A stretch of 20,043 nucleotides of DNA from GCA-002731945 sp913047775 (lineage in GTDB: Bacteria; Pseudomonadota; Alphaproteobacteria; MED-G09). Position numbers and translations under genes: made by a program. The notes under the pieces were generated by a model. The model was not told the origin of the DNA. It saw nothing but the letters and a program-made list of their open reading frames with translations, and made no database searches. This document shows positions 1-8,077 of the stretch, in pieces. The stretch is from assembly GCA_913047775.1 (NCBI GenBank), contig CAJWUE010000020.1, positions 1 through 20,043 of the forward strand, given 5' to 3'. Positions within the stretch are counted from its first letter, which is position 1. The number at the start of each line of letters is the position of its first letter.

Positions 1-41
1 AATTAGCTTGAAAACATATATCATACCTGTAGTGTTTCGTA

Positions 42-1586
42 ATGAACAATAATTCCAAACAGATTTTGGAAGTAGCCATATTGGGGGCCGGCATCTCTGG
101 CTTAGGTATGGCCGTTAACTTATTGAGAGCCAAAAATACATCTTTCTTAATTTTTGAAAAAAATGAAGGAGTTGGAGGAACTTGGCGTGAAAATACTTAT
201 CCGGGTCTGTGTTGTGATGTCCCATCACATTTTTACTCCTTCTCATTTGCAATGAATCCTGACTGGTCAAAAACCTATCCTGAACAATATGAAATCTTAG
301 ATTATTTAGAGGGTGTAGCTGATAAATTTAAGATACGCCCGTATATAAAATTTAATGCAAAGGTACTGGAGGCAAAATACAACGAGGATGAAAATCTTTG
401 GAATGTCTCTTTGGAATCAGGTGAAATATATAAGGCTAAGACATTGGTGAGTGGTCTTGGCCAATTAAACCGTCCAAAATGGCCAGAAATAAGGGGTATT
501 GAAACTTTTAAAGGTCACTCTTTTCATAGCGCCCAATGGGATCATGATTATGAACTAAAGGGAAAAAAAGTTGCTGTGATAGGAAACGGTCCTAGTGCCA
601 TTGGCTTTATACCTATTATCGCGAAAGAAGTTGAAAATTTAACAGTCTTTCAAAGAACTCCGAATTGGATCGTACCTAAACCAGATAGGATTTATGGTCC
701 TTTTGAGAGATTTTGCTTAAGATATATTCCTTTTTTTGCAAGAATGTATAGATTTTATTGGTTTTTTCTTCAAGAAAGAAACTACCTGGCTTTCTATCAA
801 AAGCATAATCCGGGAACAAAATTTATTGAGAAAGCTATATCGGCTATTTCCACAAAATTTCAATTATTTAACTTTGAAAGTGTTTATCAAGCTGGTGCTC
901 TTATGCTTCTTGATGAACAAGTAGATGATAGTAAATTTAAAGAAAAACTCATTCCTGATTATCCTATCGGGTGCAAAAGAATAATTCCAACCAATGACTA
1001 TTTTCCAACATTATGTCAAGATCAAGTTGAGTTAGAAACGTCTTTGATAGAAAAGATATCTGATAATAAGATAGTTACTAAAGATGGAAATGAACATGAG
1101 GTTGATGCAATCATTTATGGCACTGGATTTGACACAAATATATTCATTTCGCCAGTAAAAATAACGGGTCTAGGAGGAATTCAGCTTGATGATGTCTGGC
1201 GAGATGGAGCAGAAGCGTATAGAGGTGTTATGGTTCCAAATTTTCCTAATTTCTTCATTTGCTATGGTCCAAACACCAATACTGGACACGTTTCAATAAT
1301 ATATATGATCGAATCTCAAATTCTTTTTATTATGAAATGTCTAAAATATTTGAAAAAAAATAAGTTATCATATGTTGATGTAAGAGATGATGCTATGAAA
1401 AGCTATAATGACAATATCCAGAAAAAATTGTCCGAAACTGTTTGGGCAGGGAGTTGTGGGAGTTGGTATAAAAATGCTCAAGGAAAAATAATCAATAACT
1501 ACCCAGGTTATGGAACAGAATATTACCTAATGATGACGAATCCAAAATATTCGGAGTTTAATACCAATCTTAGAAGTAATACCTAA
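42..1586 (+). CDS. Flavin-containing monooxygenase, Baeyer-Villiger type
   Basis: 514 aa, a usual length for a single-component cytosolic FAD/NADPH monooxygenase. Seen: an FAD Rossmann motif GAGISG at residues 15-20, then GGTW and the NTYPGLCCD stretch typical of the FMO/BVMO family, a second (NADPH) Rossmann motif GNGPSA near 180-185, and between them FKGHSFHSAQWD at about 156-167, which fits the BVMO fingerprint FxGxxxHxxxW(P/D). The family uses NADPH and O2 to insert oxygen next to a ketone carbonyl or to oxygenate N or S atoms. The substrate cannot be read from the sequence. The start is bounded by an in-frame TAG at 30-32, and ATG 42 is the only nearby ATG; no clear Shine-Dalgarno is seen. 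The gene ends directly against the convergent acetoacetyl-CoA synthetase. An N- or S-oxidising FMO is the alternative; the HxxxWD fingerprint favours BVMO. Confidence 0.88.
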   Translation: MNNNSKQILEVAILGAGISGLGMAVNLLRAKNTSFLIFEKNEGVGGTWRENTYPGLCCDVPSHFYSFSFAMNPDWSKTYPEQYEILDYLEGVADKFKIRPYIKFNAKVLEAKYNEDENLWNVSLESGEIYKAKTLVSGLGQLNRPKWPEIRGIETFKGHSFHSAQWDHDYELKGKKVAVIGNGPSAIGFIPIIAKEVENLTVFQRTPNWIVPKPDRIYGPFERFCLRYIPFFARMYRFYWFFLQERNYLAFYQKHNPGTKFIEKAISAISTKFQLFNFESVYQAGALMLLDEQVDDSKFKEKLIPDYPIGCKRIIPTNDYFPTLCQDQVELETSLIEKISDNKIVTKDGNEHEVDAIIYGTGFDTNIFISPVKITGLGGIQLDDVWRDGAEAYRGVMVPNFPNFFICYGPNTNTGHVSIIYMIESQILFIMKCLKYLKKNKLSYVDVRDDAMKSYNDNIQKKLSETVWAGSCGSWYKNAQGKIINNYPGYGTEYYLMMTNPKYSEFNTNLRSNT

Positions 1587-3527
1587 TTAATCGTTATACA
1601 AATCAGTAAAATTCTTAAAAGATTCTAAGATTTCAGGGTTTTTCAGCACTTCAGTATTTTTAACTTCTTTTCCATTAATTATATCGCGAACCGCAATCTC
1701 AGTAATTTTTCCTGAGCGTGTTCTTGGAAAATCCTCAACCTTAAATATTTTTGCAGGGACATGTCTGGGGCTAGCGCCTTTTCTAATAATGTCTTTAATA
1801 CTGTTAATAAAGATTTTATCAAGATCCCTACCACCTCTAGTAATGACGAACAAAATAATTCTTTGATCATTTTGCCAATTTTGGCCTACTGCAAGAGCCT
1901 CCAAAATATCCGGAAGTGATTCTACCTGTCTGTAAATTTCTGCAGTTCCAATACGTATACCCCCTGGATTAAGAGTGGCGTCAGACCTCCCTTCAACTAT
2001 AAAACTTCCTGAACCTGTCTCAATTATATAATCGCCATGATGCCAAACATTATCATAACGCTCAAAATATGAACTTTTGTATTTTTGGTCGTTTTTGTCA
2101 CCCCAAAAACCAATTGGCATAGATGGAAAAGAATTGGTGCAAACCAATTCCCCAGGCTTATCAATTAACCTTTCTCCATTATCATCCCATGCTTGAACAT
2201 TCATTCCCAGGCTTGCACACTGAATTTCACCCTTTCTAACCGGAAGGCAAGGGTTTCCATGGACAAAACACGCAACTAAATCTGTACCTCCTGAAATCGA
2301 TGATAATTGTAACTCTTTTTTTACGCTCCCATAAACCCAATCATAACTTTCTGGAGCAAGGGGAGAACCAGTTGAGGCAAAAACTTTTAAATTTTCAAGA
2401 CGATATTTTTCAGATGGTATAATTTTCATCTTATTTAAACTATCGATATATTTTGCTGATGCCCCGAAAAAAGTTAATTTCTCTTTTTGCGCAATGTCAA
2501 ATAAGACAAAGGGATCGGGATGAATTGGCGATCCATCATAAAGGACCAATGTTGCCTCACAAGCAAGAATGGATACTATCCAGTTCCACATCATCCAACC
2601 ACATGTTGTAAAATACAAAACCCTATCATCTCTTTTAATATTACAATGATATTTGTGTTCTTTTATATGTTGCAGTAAGGCGCCTCCTGCCGAATGCACA
2701 ATACATTTAGGCTTTCCTGTCGTTCCACTTGAATAAAGGATGTACAAAGGAGCTATAAATGGTAATCGCACAAAATGTATTTCTTCTGACATGTTTTCGG
2801 CAATTAGCTCTTCCCAGTTCTCAAAATTTTCAATATCTCCAATACTGGCATGATTTACTAAGATTCTTTTTTTGAGGGAGTTTAGTTTTTTTGAAATTTC
2901 TAAAGCTTTTTTTCTTATGTCAAATGTCTTGCCTCCATAACCATATCCATCACATGTTATTAATATAGAAGGTTCGCATTGCCCAAATCTATCGATGATA
3001 CCTTCCTCTCCAAAATCTGGAGAACATGATGTAAAGATTGCACCAATCGATGACGTCGCTAACATAGCAATTACAGTTTCAGGACAATTGGGTAAAAGAG
3101 CTGCTACACGGTCTCCTTCTTTAATGCCTTTCTTTAAAAACCAGGCGGATAAAGAAGCAACATTTGCCCTTAACTCTGCTAGGGTGAGTGAACATTTTTG
3201 TCTGCCTTCACCATAAAAAACTATTGCTTCCCTATTTCCATCTCCAGATAAAAGATTTTCTGAATAGTTTAATCTTCCATCAGGAAAAAATTTACTCATA
3301 CGTATATTGTCATTATGTTGATAAATAATACTGCCAGATTCTCCTACAATATCTGCGTCCTCCCAAAGCAAAGACCAAAATTCTTTGGGGTTTTGAACTG
3401 ACCACTCATGCAATTCCTTATAATTTAGTGTTTGCATATTACTCCAGATCTTAGCCTTTCTTCCAAGCTTCAACATATTCGATTGGATAATATCCTCAGG
3501 TTTTGGTTTCCATAATATTTCGTTCAT
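1587..3527 (-). CDS. aacS: Acetoacetyl-CoA synthetase
   Basis: 646 aa, the usual length of acetoacetate-CoA ligase in the ANL (acyl-CoA synthetase) superfamily. It activates acetoacetate with ATP and CoA to acetoacetyl-CoA, feeding ketone-body or leucine-derived acetoacetate to thiolase or polymer synthesis. Seen: the AMP-binding P-loop YSSGTTGKPK at about 265-274, a GGTD motif in the middle, TLNPGGIRIGTAEIY in the C-terminal hinge region, and the A10 catalytic lysine in RSGKI (K607). The N-terminal LYRE-like WxPKPEDI/FWSLLWE pattern fits acetoacetyl- rather than acetyl-CoA synthetase. The start ATG at 3525-3527 has AGGA about nine bases upstream; the overlapping ATG at 3529-3531 is out of frame. 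It lies 42 bp downstream of the cystathionine lyase gene on the same strand, so read-through from that operon is possible. Its stop abuts the stop of the monooxygenase. Confidence 0.93.
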   Translation of the reverse strand: MNEILWKPKPEDIIQSNMLKLGRKAKIWSNMQTLNYKELHEWSVQNPKEFWSLLWEDADIVGESGSIIYQHNDNIRMSKFFPDGRLNYSENLLSGDGNREAIVFYGEGRQKCSLTLAELRANVASLSAWFLKKGIKEGDRVAALLPNCPETVIAMLATSSIGAIFTSCSPDFGEEGIIDRFGQCEPSILITCDGYGYGGKTFDIRKKALEISKKLNSLKKRILVNHASIGDIENFENWEELIAENMSEEIHFVRLPFIAPLYILYSSGTTGKPKCIVHSAGGALLQHIKEHKYHCNIKRDDRVLYFTTCGWMMWNWIVSILACEATLVLYDGSPIHPDPFVLFDIAQKEKLTFFGASAKYIDSLNKMKIIPSEKYRLENLKVFASTGSPLAPESYDWVYGSVKKELQLSSISGGTDLVACFVHGNPCLPVRKGEIQCASLGMNVQAWDDNGERLIDKPGELVCTNSFPSMPIGFWGDKNDQKYKSSYFERYDNVWHHGDYIIETGSGSFIVEGRSDATLNPGGIRIGTAEIYRQVESLPDILEALAVGQNWQNDQRIILFVITRGGRDLDKIFINSIKDIIRKGASPRHVPAKIFKVEDFPRTRSGKITEIAVRDIINGKEVKNTEVLKNPEILESFKNFTDLYND

Positions 3528-3569
3528 CCATTGATCCTGCCAATTTGAGAGTTAATGTTATGGACTGTT

Positions 3570-4733
3570 TTAACCAAGAGCTTGTTCTAAGTCGGCAATT
3601 AAATCATCCGCTGATTCAATCCCGACTGATAAACGAATAAGACCATCGCTTACTCCTATAGATTCGCGAATATGCTTAGGAATTGATGCGTGCGTCATTG
3701 TTGAAGGATGACTGGCAAGACTCTCTGCCCCTCCTAAACTCTCAGCTAGGGTGAAAATTTCTAATTTTTGAAGGATTTCAGTAGCTTGTTTGACTCCTCC
3801 ATTGACTATGAAAGTTATCATTCCTCCAAACCCTCGCATTTGTTTTTTAGCTATCTCATATTGAGGATGGTTTTCTAGTCCAGGATAAATTGTTTCAGAC
3901 ACCTGGGGGTGTGATTCTAGAAATTGTGCAACCTTCATCGCATTCTCGCAATGTCTTTGCATGCGTACCGATAAAGTCTTTAAGCTTCTGAGAAGAAGAA
4001 AACTTTCAAAGGGTCCTGTAATTCCGCCACTAGCATTCAGTAAATAATGCATCTCTTCAGAAAGATCTTTCCTTTCCGAAGAAACTACTGCAATTCCGGC
4101 AATAACATCCGAATGTCCGCAGATATATTTCGATGCCGAATGCATAACAATATCAAATCCATGATCCAATGGATTTTGAATCCAAGGAGAGCAGAAAGTA
4201 TTATCACAAACGGTAATGATACCCTTACCCTTAACCACATCTATTATTTTGGTTAAGTCAAAAACTTTAAGAAGCGGATTTGATGGTGTTTCAATCCATA
4301 ATAACCTTGTATTTTTGTTAATAGCTTTCTCTATTTCTTTGAGGTCTGAACAATCTACAAAACTTGAGCTTATTCCTGATGTTCTACTACGTATTGTCTC
4401 AAACAAACGATATGTTCCGCCGTATAAGTCGTTGCACGCAACTAAGTGATCGCCTGTGTTAAGCAGTTCTAAAATGGTAGATGTAGCTGCCATACCCGAT
4501 GAAAATGCATGACCTGTACCTCCATTTTCCAGATCCGCAATGCAATCTTCTAACGCTTTTCTCGTGGGATTAGAGCTCCGTGAATACTCGTAACCTTTAT
4601 GAACACCGGGACTTTCCTGAGCAAATGTTGACGAGGCATATATTGGGGTCATCACTGCTCCAGTAGTAGGATCATTATCCTGCCCTGAATGTATAGCCCT
4701 GGTATCAAAACCTTTTTTATTTTTTCTACTCAT
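3570..4733 (-). CDS. Cystathionine gamma-lyase / gamma-synthase family PLP enzyme
   Basis: 387 aa, normal for the Cys/Met metabolism PLP enzyme family (fold type I, cytosolic, tetrameric). Seen: YEYSRSSNPTR near the N-terminus, the cofactor-site segment SSGMAATS, DLYGGTYRLFE, and the PLP-binding lysine in SASKYICGHSD (K202). The C-terminal SLGGAESLASHPSTMTHAS block with the late EsaDDLIADLEQAL end is typical of the family. Members include cystathionine gamma-lyase, gamma-synthase, beta-lyase and methionine gamma-lyase, which are hard to separate by eye. The neighbour, cystathionine beta-synthase, ends 10 bp upstream on the same strand, which favours gamma-lyase (cystathionine to cysteine, 2-oxobutyrate and ammonia), completing reverse transsulfuration. 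The start codon has no strong Shine-Dalgarno, consistent with coupling to the upstream gene. Confidence 0.85.
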   Translation of the reverse strand: MSRKNKKGFDTRAIHSGQDNDPTTGAVMTPIYASSTFAQESPGVHKGYEYSRSSNPTRKALEDCIADLENGGTGHAFSSGMAATSTILELLNTGDHLVACNDLYGGTYRLFETIRSRTSGISSSFVDCSDLKEIEKAINKNTRLLWIETPSNPLLKVFDLTKIIDVVKGKGIITVCDNTFCSPWIQNPLDHGFDIVMHSASKYICGHSDVIAGIAVVSSERKDLSEEMHYLLNASGGITGPFESFLLLRSLKTLSVRMQRHCENAMKVAQFLESHPQVSETIYPGLENHPQYEIAKKQMRGFGGMITFIVNGGVKQATEILQKLEIFTLAESLGGAESLASHPSTMTHASIPKHIRESIGVSDGLIRLSVGIESADDLIADLEQALG

Positions 4734-4743
4734 AATCGTTTTA

Positions 4744-6126
4744 TTAGTTTCTTTTTAAATAAGCCAGCAAATCAATCTTTGTTATCATTCCCATGAATTT
4801 TTTATCGTCTAAGATTATTGCTGTTTTATCAAGTTTTAAAATGTCTACCAAGTCTTCAATAGAGTCTTGAACTTTTAAAATATTTACTTCCGTTTGCATA
4901 CATGAAGAAATTTGTAAATTGAATCCTTCAGAATTATTTACACAATATTTTAGAAGATCTCCCTCACCAATCATACCCACTACTAAATCATCTTCTATTA
5001 CAGGTAACTGAGAAACATCAGAGTTATTCATCCTGTTATATGCTGTCACCAGAGTATCTTCTGGTTTAACGCTTACAACTTGATTTTTATCGGCCCTGAA
5101 AGCAATTAGGTCCTGTAAGTTTCCCTCGGGTTTTTTATTAATGAGATTATTGTGAATTAACCATTTCTCGTTATAGGCCTTGGACAAGTATTTGTTACCA
5201 GTATCACATATTAGGGTAACAACTCTTTTCGGTTCTTTTTGGGATTTACACCATTGAATAGCTGCAGAAACTAGAGTTCCTGATGATGATCCCGCTAAAA
5301 TTCCTTCCTGTTGCAACAACTGATGAATTGTCTCGAAGGCATCCCTGTCAGAAACAGAAATGGATTCATCTATTACTGAAAGATCGCAATTATTAGGCAC
5401 AAAATCTTCCCCGATACCTTCAACAAACCAAGATCCACCCTTATAACTATACGACCCCTTGTTTACGGCATCATTGATAACCGATCCCTCAGGATCCGCA
5501 GCTACAATTTTCGTCGTTGGAGAAACCATCTTCAAAAAACGACCTACTCCAGTTATAGTTCCACCAGTACCTACTCCAGCAACAAAAGTATCTATTTGTT
5601 CTTCCATTTGTCTCCATATCTCTGGACCAGTGGTTTTTTCATGAGCCATTATATTTGCCGGATTGTTAAATTGGTTAGCGTAAAAGGCTTCGGGAATATC
5701 AGAAACTATTTTTTCAGCGACGTTATGATAGTAATCAGGATGTTCATTAGGTACATCAGAACGGGTAAAAATTATTTCAGCTCCTAAAGACCTTAAATGT
5801 GCTACCTTTTCGAGACTCATCTTGTCAGGAATAACCAAAATTACTTTATAACCTTTAAGAATACCTACCAAGGCAAGACCAATACCAGTATTACCAGCGG
5901 TTGCTTCAACTATTACCCCTCCCTTCTTTAGCGCTCCTTCTTTTTCTGCCTGATTAACTATATATAAAGCTGTACGGTCCTTAATAGATCCGCCTGGGTT
6001 ATGGGATTCCATCTTCAGAAACAACCGACATGGCCCCGTGTCAATTTTTTTTACCTCCACCAAGGGAGTATTTCCTATTAGTGATAATAGGGAAGGACTA
6101 CTACCGGGCAACTGTAATTTATTCAT
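4744..6126 (-). CDS. cbs: Cystathionine beta-synthase with CBS-domain pair
   Basis: 460 aa. A fold-type II PLP catalytic domain occupies about residues 10-330: NPGGSIKDR with the PLP lysine K49, the substrate loop EATAGNTG, the phosphate-binding GVGTGGTITG, and AGSSSGT near the end of the domain. Two CBS (Bateman) motifs follow at about 345-460. Length and architecture match bacterial cystathionine beta-synthase, which condenses homocysteine with serine to cystathionine; plain cysteine synthases are about 310 aa and lack the CBS pair. The N-terminal haem-binding region of animal enzymes is absent. The Bateman domain probably senses an adenosyl ligand (S-adenosylmethionine in animals), which is inference here. 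It heads the pair with the cystathionine lyase family gene 10 bp downstream and begins 43 bp after the 3' end of tRNA-Arg, on the same strand. It could still act as an O-acetylserine sulfhydrylase, since some CBS-domain homologues do. Confidence 0.88.
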   Translation of the reverse strand: MNKLQLPGSSPSLLSLIGNTPLVEVKKIDTGPCRLFLKMESHNPGGSIKDRTALYIVNQAEKEGALKKGGVIVEATAGNTGIGLALVGILKGYKVILVIPDKMSLEKVAHLRSLGAEIIFTRSDVPNEHPDYYHNVAEKIVSDIPEAFYANQFNNPANIMAHEKTTGPEIWRQMEEQIDTFVAGVGTGGTITGVGRFLKMVSPTTKIVAADPEGSVINDAVNKGSYSYKGGSWFVEGIGEDFVPNNCDLSVIDESISVSDRDAFETIHQLLQQEGILAGSSSGTLVSAAIQWCKSQKEPKRVVTLICDTGNKYLSKAYNEKWLIHNNLINKKPEGNLQDLIAFRADKNQVVSVKPEDTLVTAYNRMNNSDVSQLPVIEDDLVVGMIGEGDLLKYCVNNSEGFNLQISSCMQTEVNILKVQDSIEDLVDILKLDKTAIILDDKKFMGMITKIDLLAYLKRN

Positions 6127-6169
6127 AAGACCAACATGTTTTTTTCAAAACTTATTTAACACAATTAGG

Positions 6170-6246
6170 TGGCGGTCCCTAGAGGATTCGAACCTCTGAC
6201 ACCTGGTTTCGAAGACCAGTGCTCTATCCAGCTGAGCTAAGGGACC
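6170..6246 (-). tRNA. tRNA-Arg (anticodon TCG), CCA encoded
   Basis: 77 nt including the encoded CCA (complement of 6170-6172). The acceptor arms GGTCCCT and AGGGACC (6240-6246 and 6174-6180) pair perfectly. The D arm starts TAGCTC, the T loop reads GGTTCGAATCC, and the anticodon stem CTGGT/ACCAG holds the loop CTTCGAA, giving anticodon TCG, which reads CGN arginine codons. It lies upstream of, and on the same strand as, cystathionine beta-synthase, and may share its transcript. It is preceded on that strand by the M28 peptidase gene with a 96-bp gap in which I see no clear promoter. Confidence 0.97.
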
Positions 6247-6342
6247 GTGATTAATAATCGTTTTTTATGATTATTCAAAAAAACTGAGCTTACACTATCA
6301 TAATTTGTACACATAAAAAAATTTACAAAATTGATCAGTACC

Positions 6343-7980
6343 CTATTTTTTATCTTCCATTTGTGCGTCACGAATGGGTCGAAATTCATTACCTTGATAC
6401 CAATTCGGCCAAACTTCGCTGTTCGCTATTTCTAATCCAAGAGAAAAGCCTAATTTTGCATCTTCTACAATACTTCGCAAATCCCAATCTTTGGAATATT
6501 CATCCGATGGCTTATGGTACCTGTTAACGGTATAATTGTTGACGTATGCCATGCCGCTTTCTTTTCCGCCTTCTATCAAGTCGATTCCTGAATCAAGATA
6601 AAGCATAGGGACGCCCTTCTTTGCTAAACTAATATGATCCGAACGAAAGAAAATTCCCCATTCTGGTCGAGATTCAGGCACCAAGTATCGCCCAGATTTA
6701 GATGCTATAGCTCTCAATATATCCTCCATTTCTGAGGAACCAAGACCAACGACTGTTATGTCACGCGCAGGTCCTGTAGGAAACAAAGCATCAAAATTTA
6801 TACCACCAACAATTGAGGATAACGGGACAGTAGGGTTATCAGCAAAAAAAGCCGAACCTAATAATCCAGATTCTTCTGCCGTAACAGCCAGAAATATAAT
6901 CGACCTGTCTGGTCTGGTGTCGGGGTCAGAAAAAGCTTCGGCTATTTCAAGGATGGCCGCAACACCTGTTGCGTTGTCCACAGCACCGTTATAAATATTA
7001 TCCAAAGAATCTTGGGTTTTTATCTGGCCAAGGTGGTCCCAATGGGCCATATATAAAATATATTCATCGGGTCTATTTTTACCCTTAACAATTCCTATTA
7101 AGTTCTCATCATTGCTAGTACGTATAGAATTTGAAAAATTGGCATTGAGTTGCAAATCTCCCATGTCAGCAGCTTGAAAATTAGCAGAAAGCGCTTTCAT
7201 TTTGTATTCTTCTAAATCTAATCCGGCATCAGAAAATAATTTCACCGCAACATCATAGGTAATCCATCCTTCAAGCTTAACTCTATCCGTTGTCAAATTA
7301 GATCTGATAAGATCAATCTGGGGTCCCGTGAAACTGTTTTCAACAACTCCCCATGGATATGCGGCAGGCTCAGTCTCATGAATGATAAGAACCGCGGAAG
7401 CACCTTGCCTTGCGGCCTCTTCATATTTGTAGGTCCATCTTCCATAATAAGTCATGGCCTTTCCTTTGAACAGATTCGGATCTTCAGTCCAAAATCCAGG
7501 ATCATTAACAAGAATAACTACTGTCTTTCCCCTTACGTCCAAATTTTTGTAATCATTCCAACCGTATTCTGGAGCAACAATCCCAAAACCCACAAAAATC
7601 ATTTCACTTTTTTCAATATTGATATTTTCAACCAATCTTTTTGTCGCATACACACATTCCGATCCTAATTGAAGTCTTCTTTTTTTTGAGTCCTGAGATA
7701 TTTCTAGATATCCTCCTGGTAAAACTGAACTTTCAACCAGATTAACAGTTTGATAAAAACTGTTTCCATTTCCTGGTAACAGACCAAACTTCTTGAAGTG
7801 ACTTGCAATATAATTTTTTGTTTTTTCACCACCTTGAGTCGCGGGTGCTCTACCTAAAAACTCATCCGAAGACAGGATACTTATATGCCTTCCTATATCC
7901 TCCTCATTAATATGGAAACCCTCAGACGCAATAACCGTTGAAGAAAAAAGTAAGATAATATGGAAAATATACATTCTCAT
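6343..7980 (-). CDS. Exported M28-family zinc metallopeptidase with PA-like domain
   Basis: 545 aa. The N-terminus has a short signal peptide (hydrophobic IFHIILLFSSTVIAS, probable cleavage near residue 18-20), so it is likely periplasmic. Residues of about 110-250 look like a protease-associated (PA) insertion, with KTVVILVNDPGF and EAARQGASAVLIIHE. The catalytic domain shows the full M28 co-catalytic metal set: HWD (H313, D315), VDNATG (D335), AEES (E369 catalytic base, E370), FDALFP (D397) and RSDH (H449). The family removes N-terminal residues from peptides using two zinc ions; substrate preference is not visible. The start could be ATG 7978-7980 or the third codon ATG; neither has a strong Shine-Dalgarno. 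It is divergent from the DUF885 gene across 97 bp. It ends 96 bp before tRNA-Arg with no convincing terminator. Confidence 0.9.
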   Translation of the reverse strand: MRMYIFHIILLFSSTVIASEGFHINEEDIGRHISILSSDEFLGRAPATQGGEKTKNYIASHFKKFGLLPGNGNSFYQTVNLVESSVLPGGYLEISQDSKKRRLQLGSECVYATKRLVENINIEKSEMIFVGFGIVAPEYGWNDYKNLDVRGKTVVILVNDPGFWTEDPNLFKGKAMTYYGRWTYKYEEAARQGASAVLIIHETEPAAYPWGVVENSFTGPQIDLIRSNLTTDRVKLEGWITYDVAVKLFSDAGLDLEEYKMKALSANFQAADMGDLQLNANFSNSIRTSNDENLIGIVKGKNRPDEYILYMAHWDHLGQIKTQDSLDNIYNGAVDNATGVAAILEIAEAFSDPDTRPDRSIIFLAVTAEESGLLGSAFFADNPTVPLSSIVGGINFDALFPTGPARDITVVGLGSSEMEDILRAIASKSGRYLVPESRPEWGIFFRSDHISLAKKGVPMLYLDSGIDLIEGGKESGMAYVNNYTVNRYHKPSDEYSKDWDLRSIVEDAKLGFSLGLEIANSEVWPNWYQGNEFRPIRDAQMEDKK

Positions 7981-8077
7981 AATATCAGGATATCAAAAAA
8001 AACTGATGAATATAAGGTTTATCTAGTTGATATCTAGATTATTTTAAATAAATTTATATAATAATAAATATAAGAAA
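7981..8077. promoter_or_regulatory. Divergent promoter region between M28 and DUF885 genes
   Basis: This 97-bp, very AT-rich gap must carry both start signals for two divergent peptidase-type genes. It holds a direct repeat ATCTAG at 8021-8026 and 8032-8037 (11 bp centre to centre, close to one helical turn); the second copy lies in the palindrome ATCTAGAT. TTGATA at 8027-8032 resembles a -35 box and TATAAT at 8057-8062 a -10 box, but they are about 24 bp apart, too far to form a standard pair. A shared regulator is possible but not shown. Confidence 0.3.

Noticed and set aside
6253..6275. Perfect 7-bp inverted repeat AATAATC/GATTATT between M28 and tRNA-Arg
   Set aside because: The stem is nearly all AT, lacks a U tract on the minus strand where a terminator would be needed, and lies immediately before the tRNA. 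Probably chance in AT-rich DNA.
7378..7668. 96-residue plus-strand open frame inside the M28 gene
   Set aside because: Antisense to a well-supported peptidase domain; no recognisable domain or start signal.
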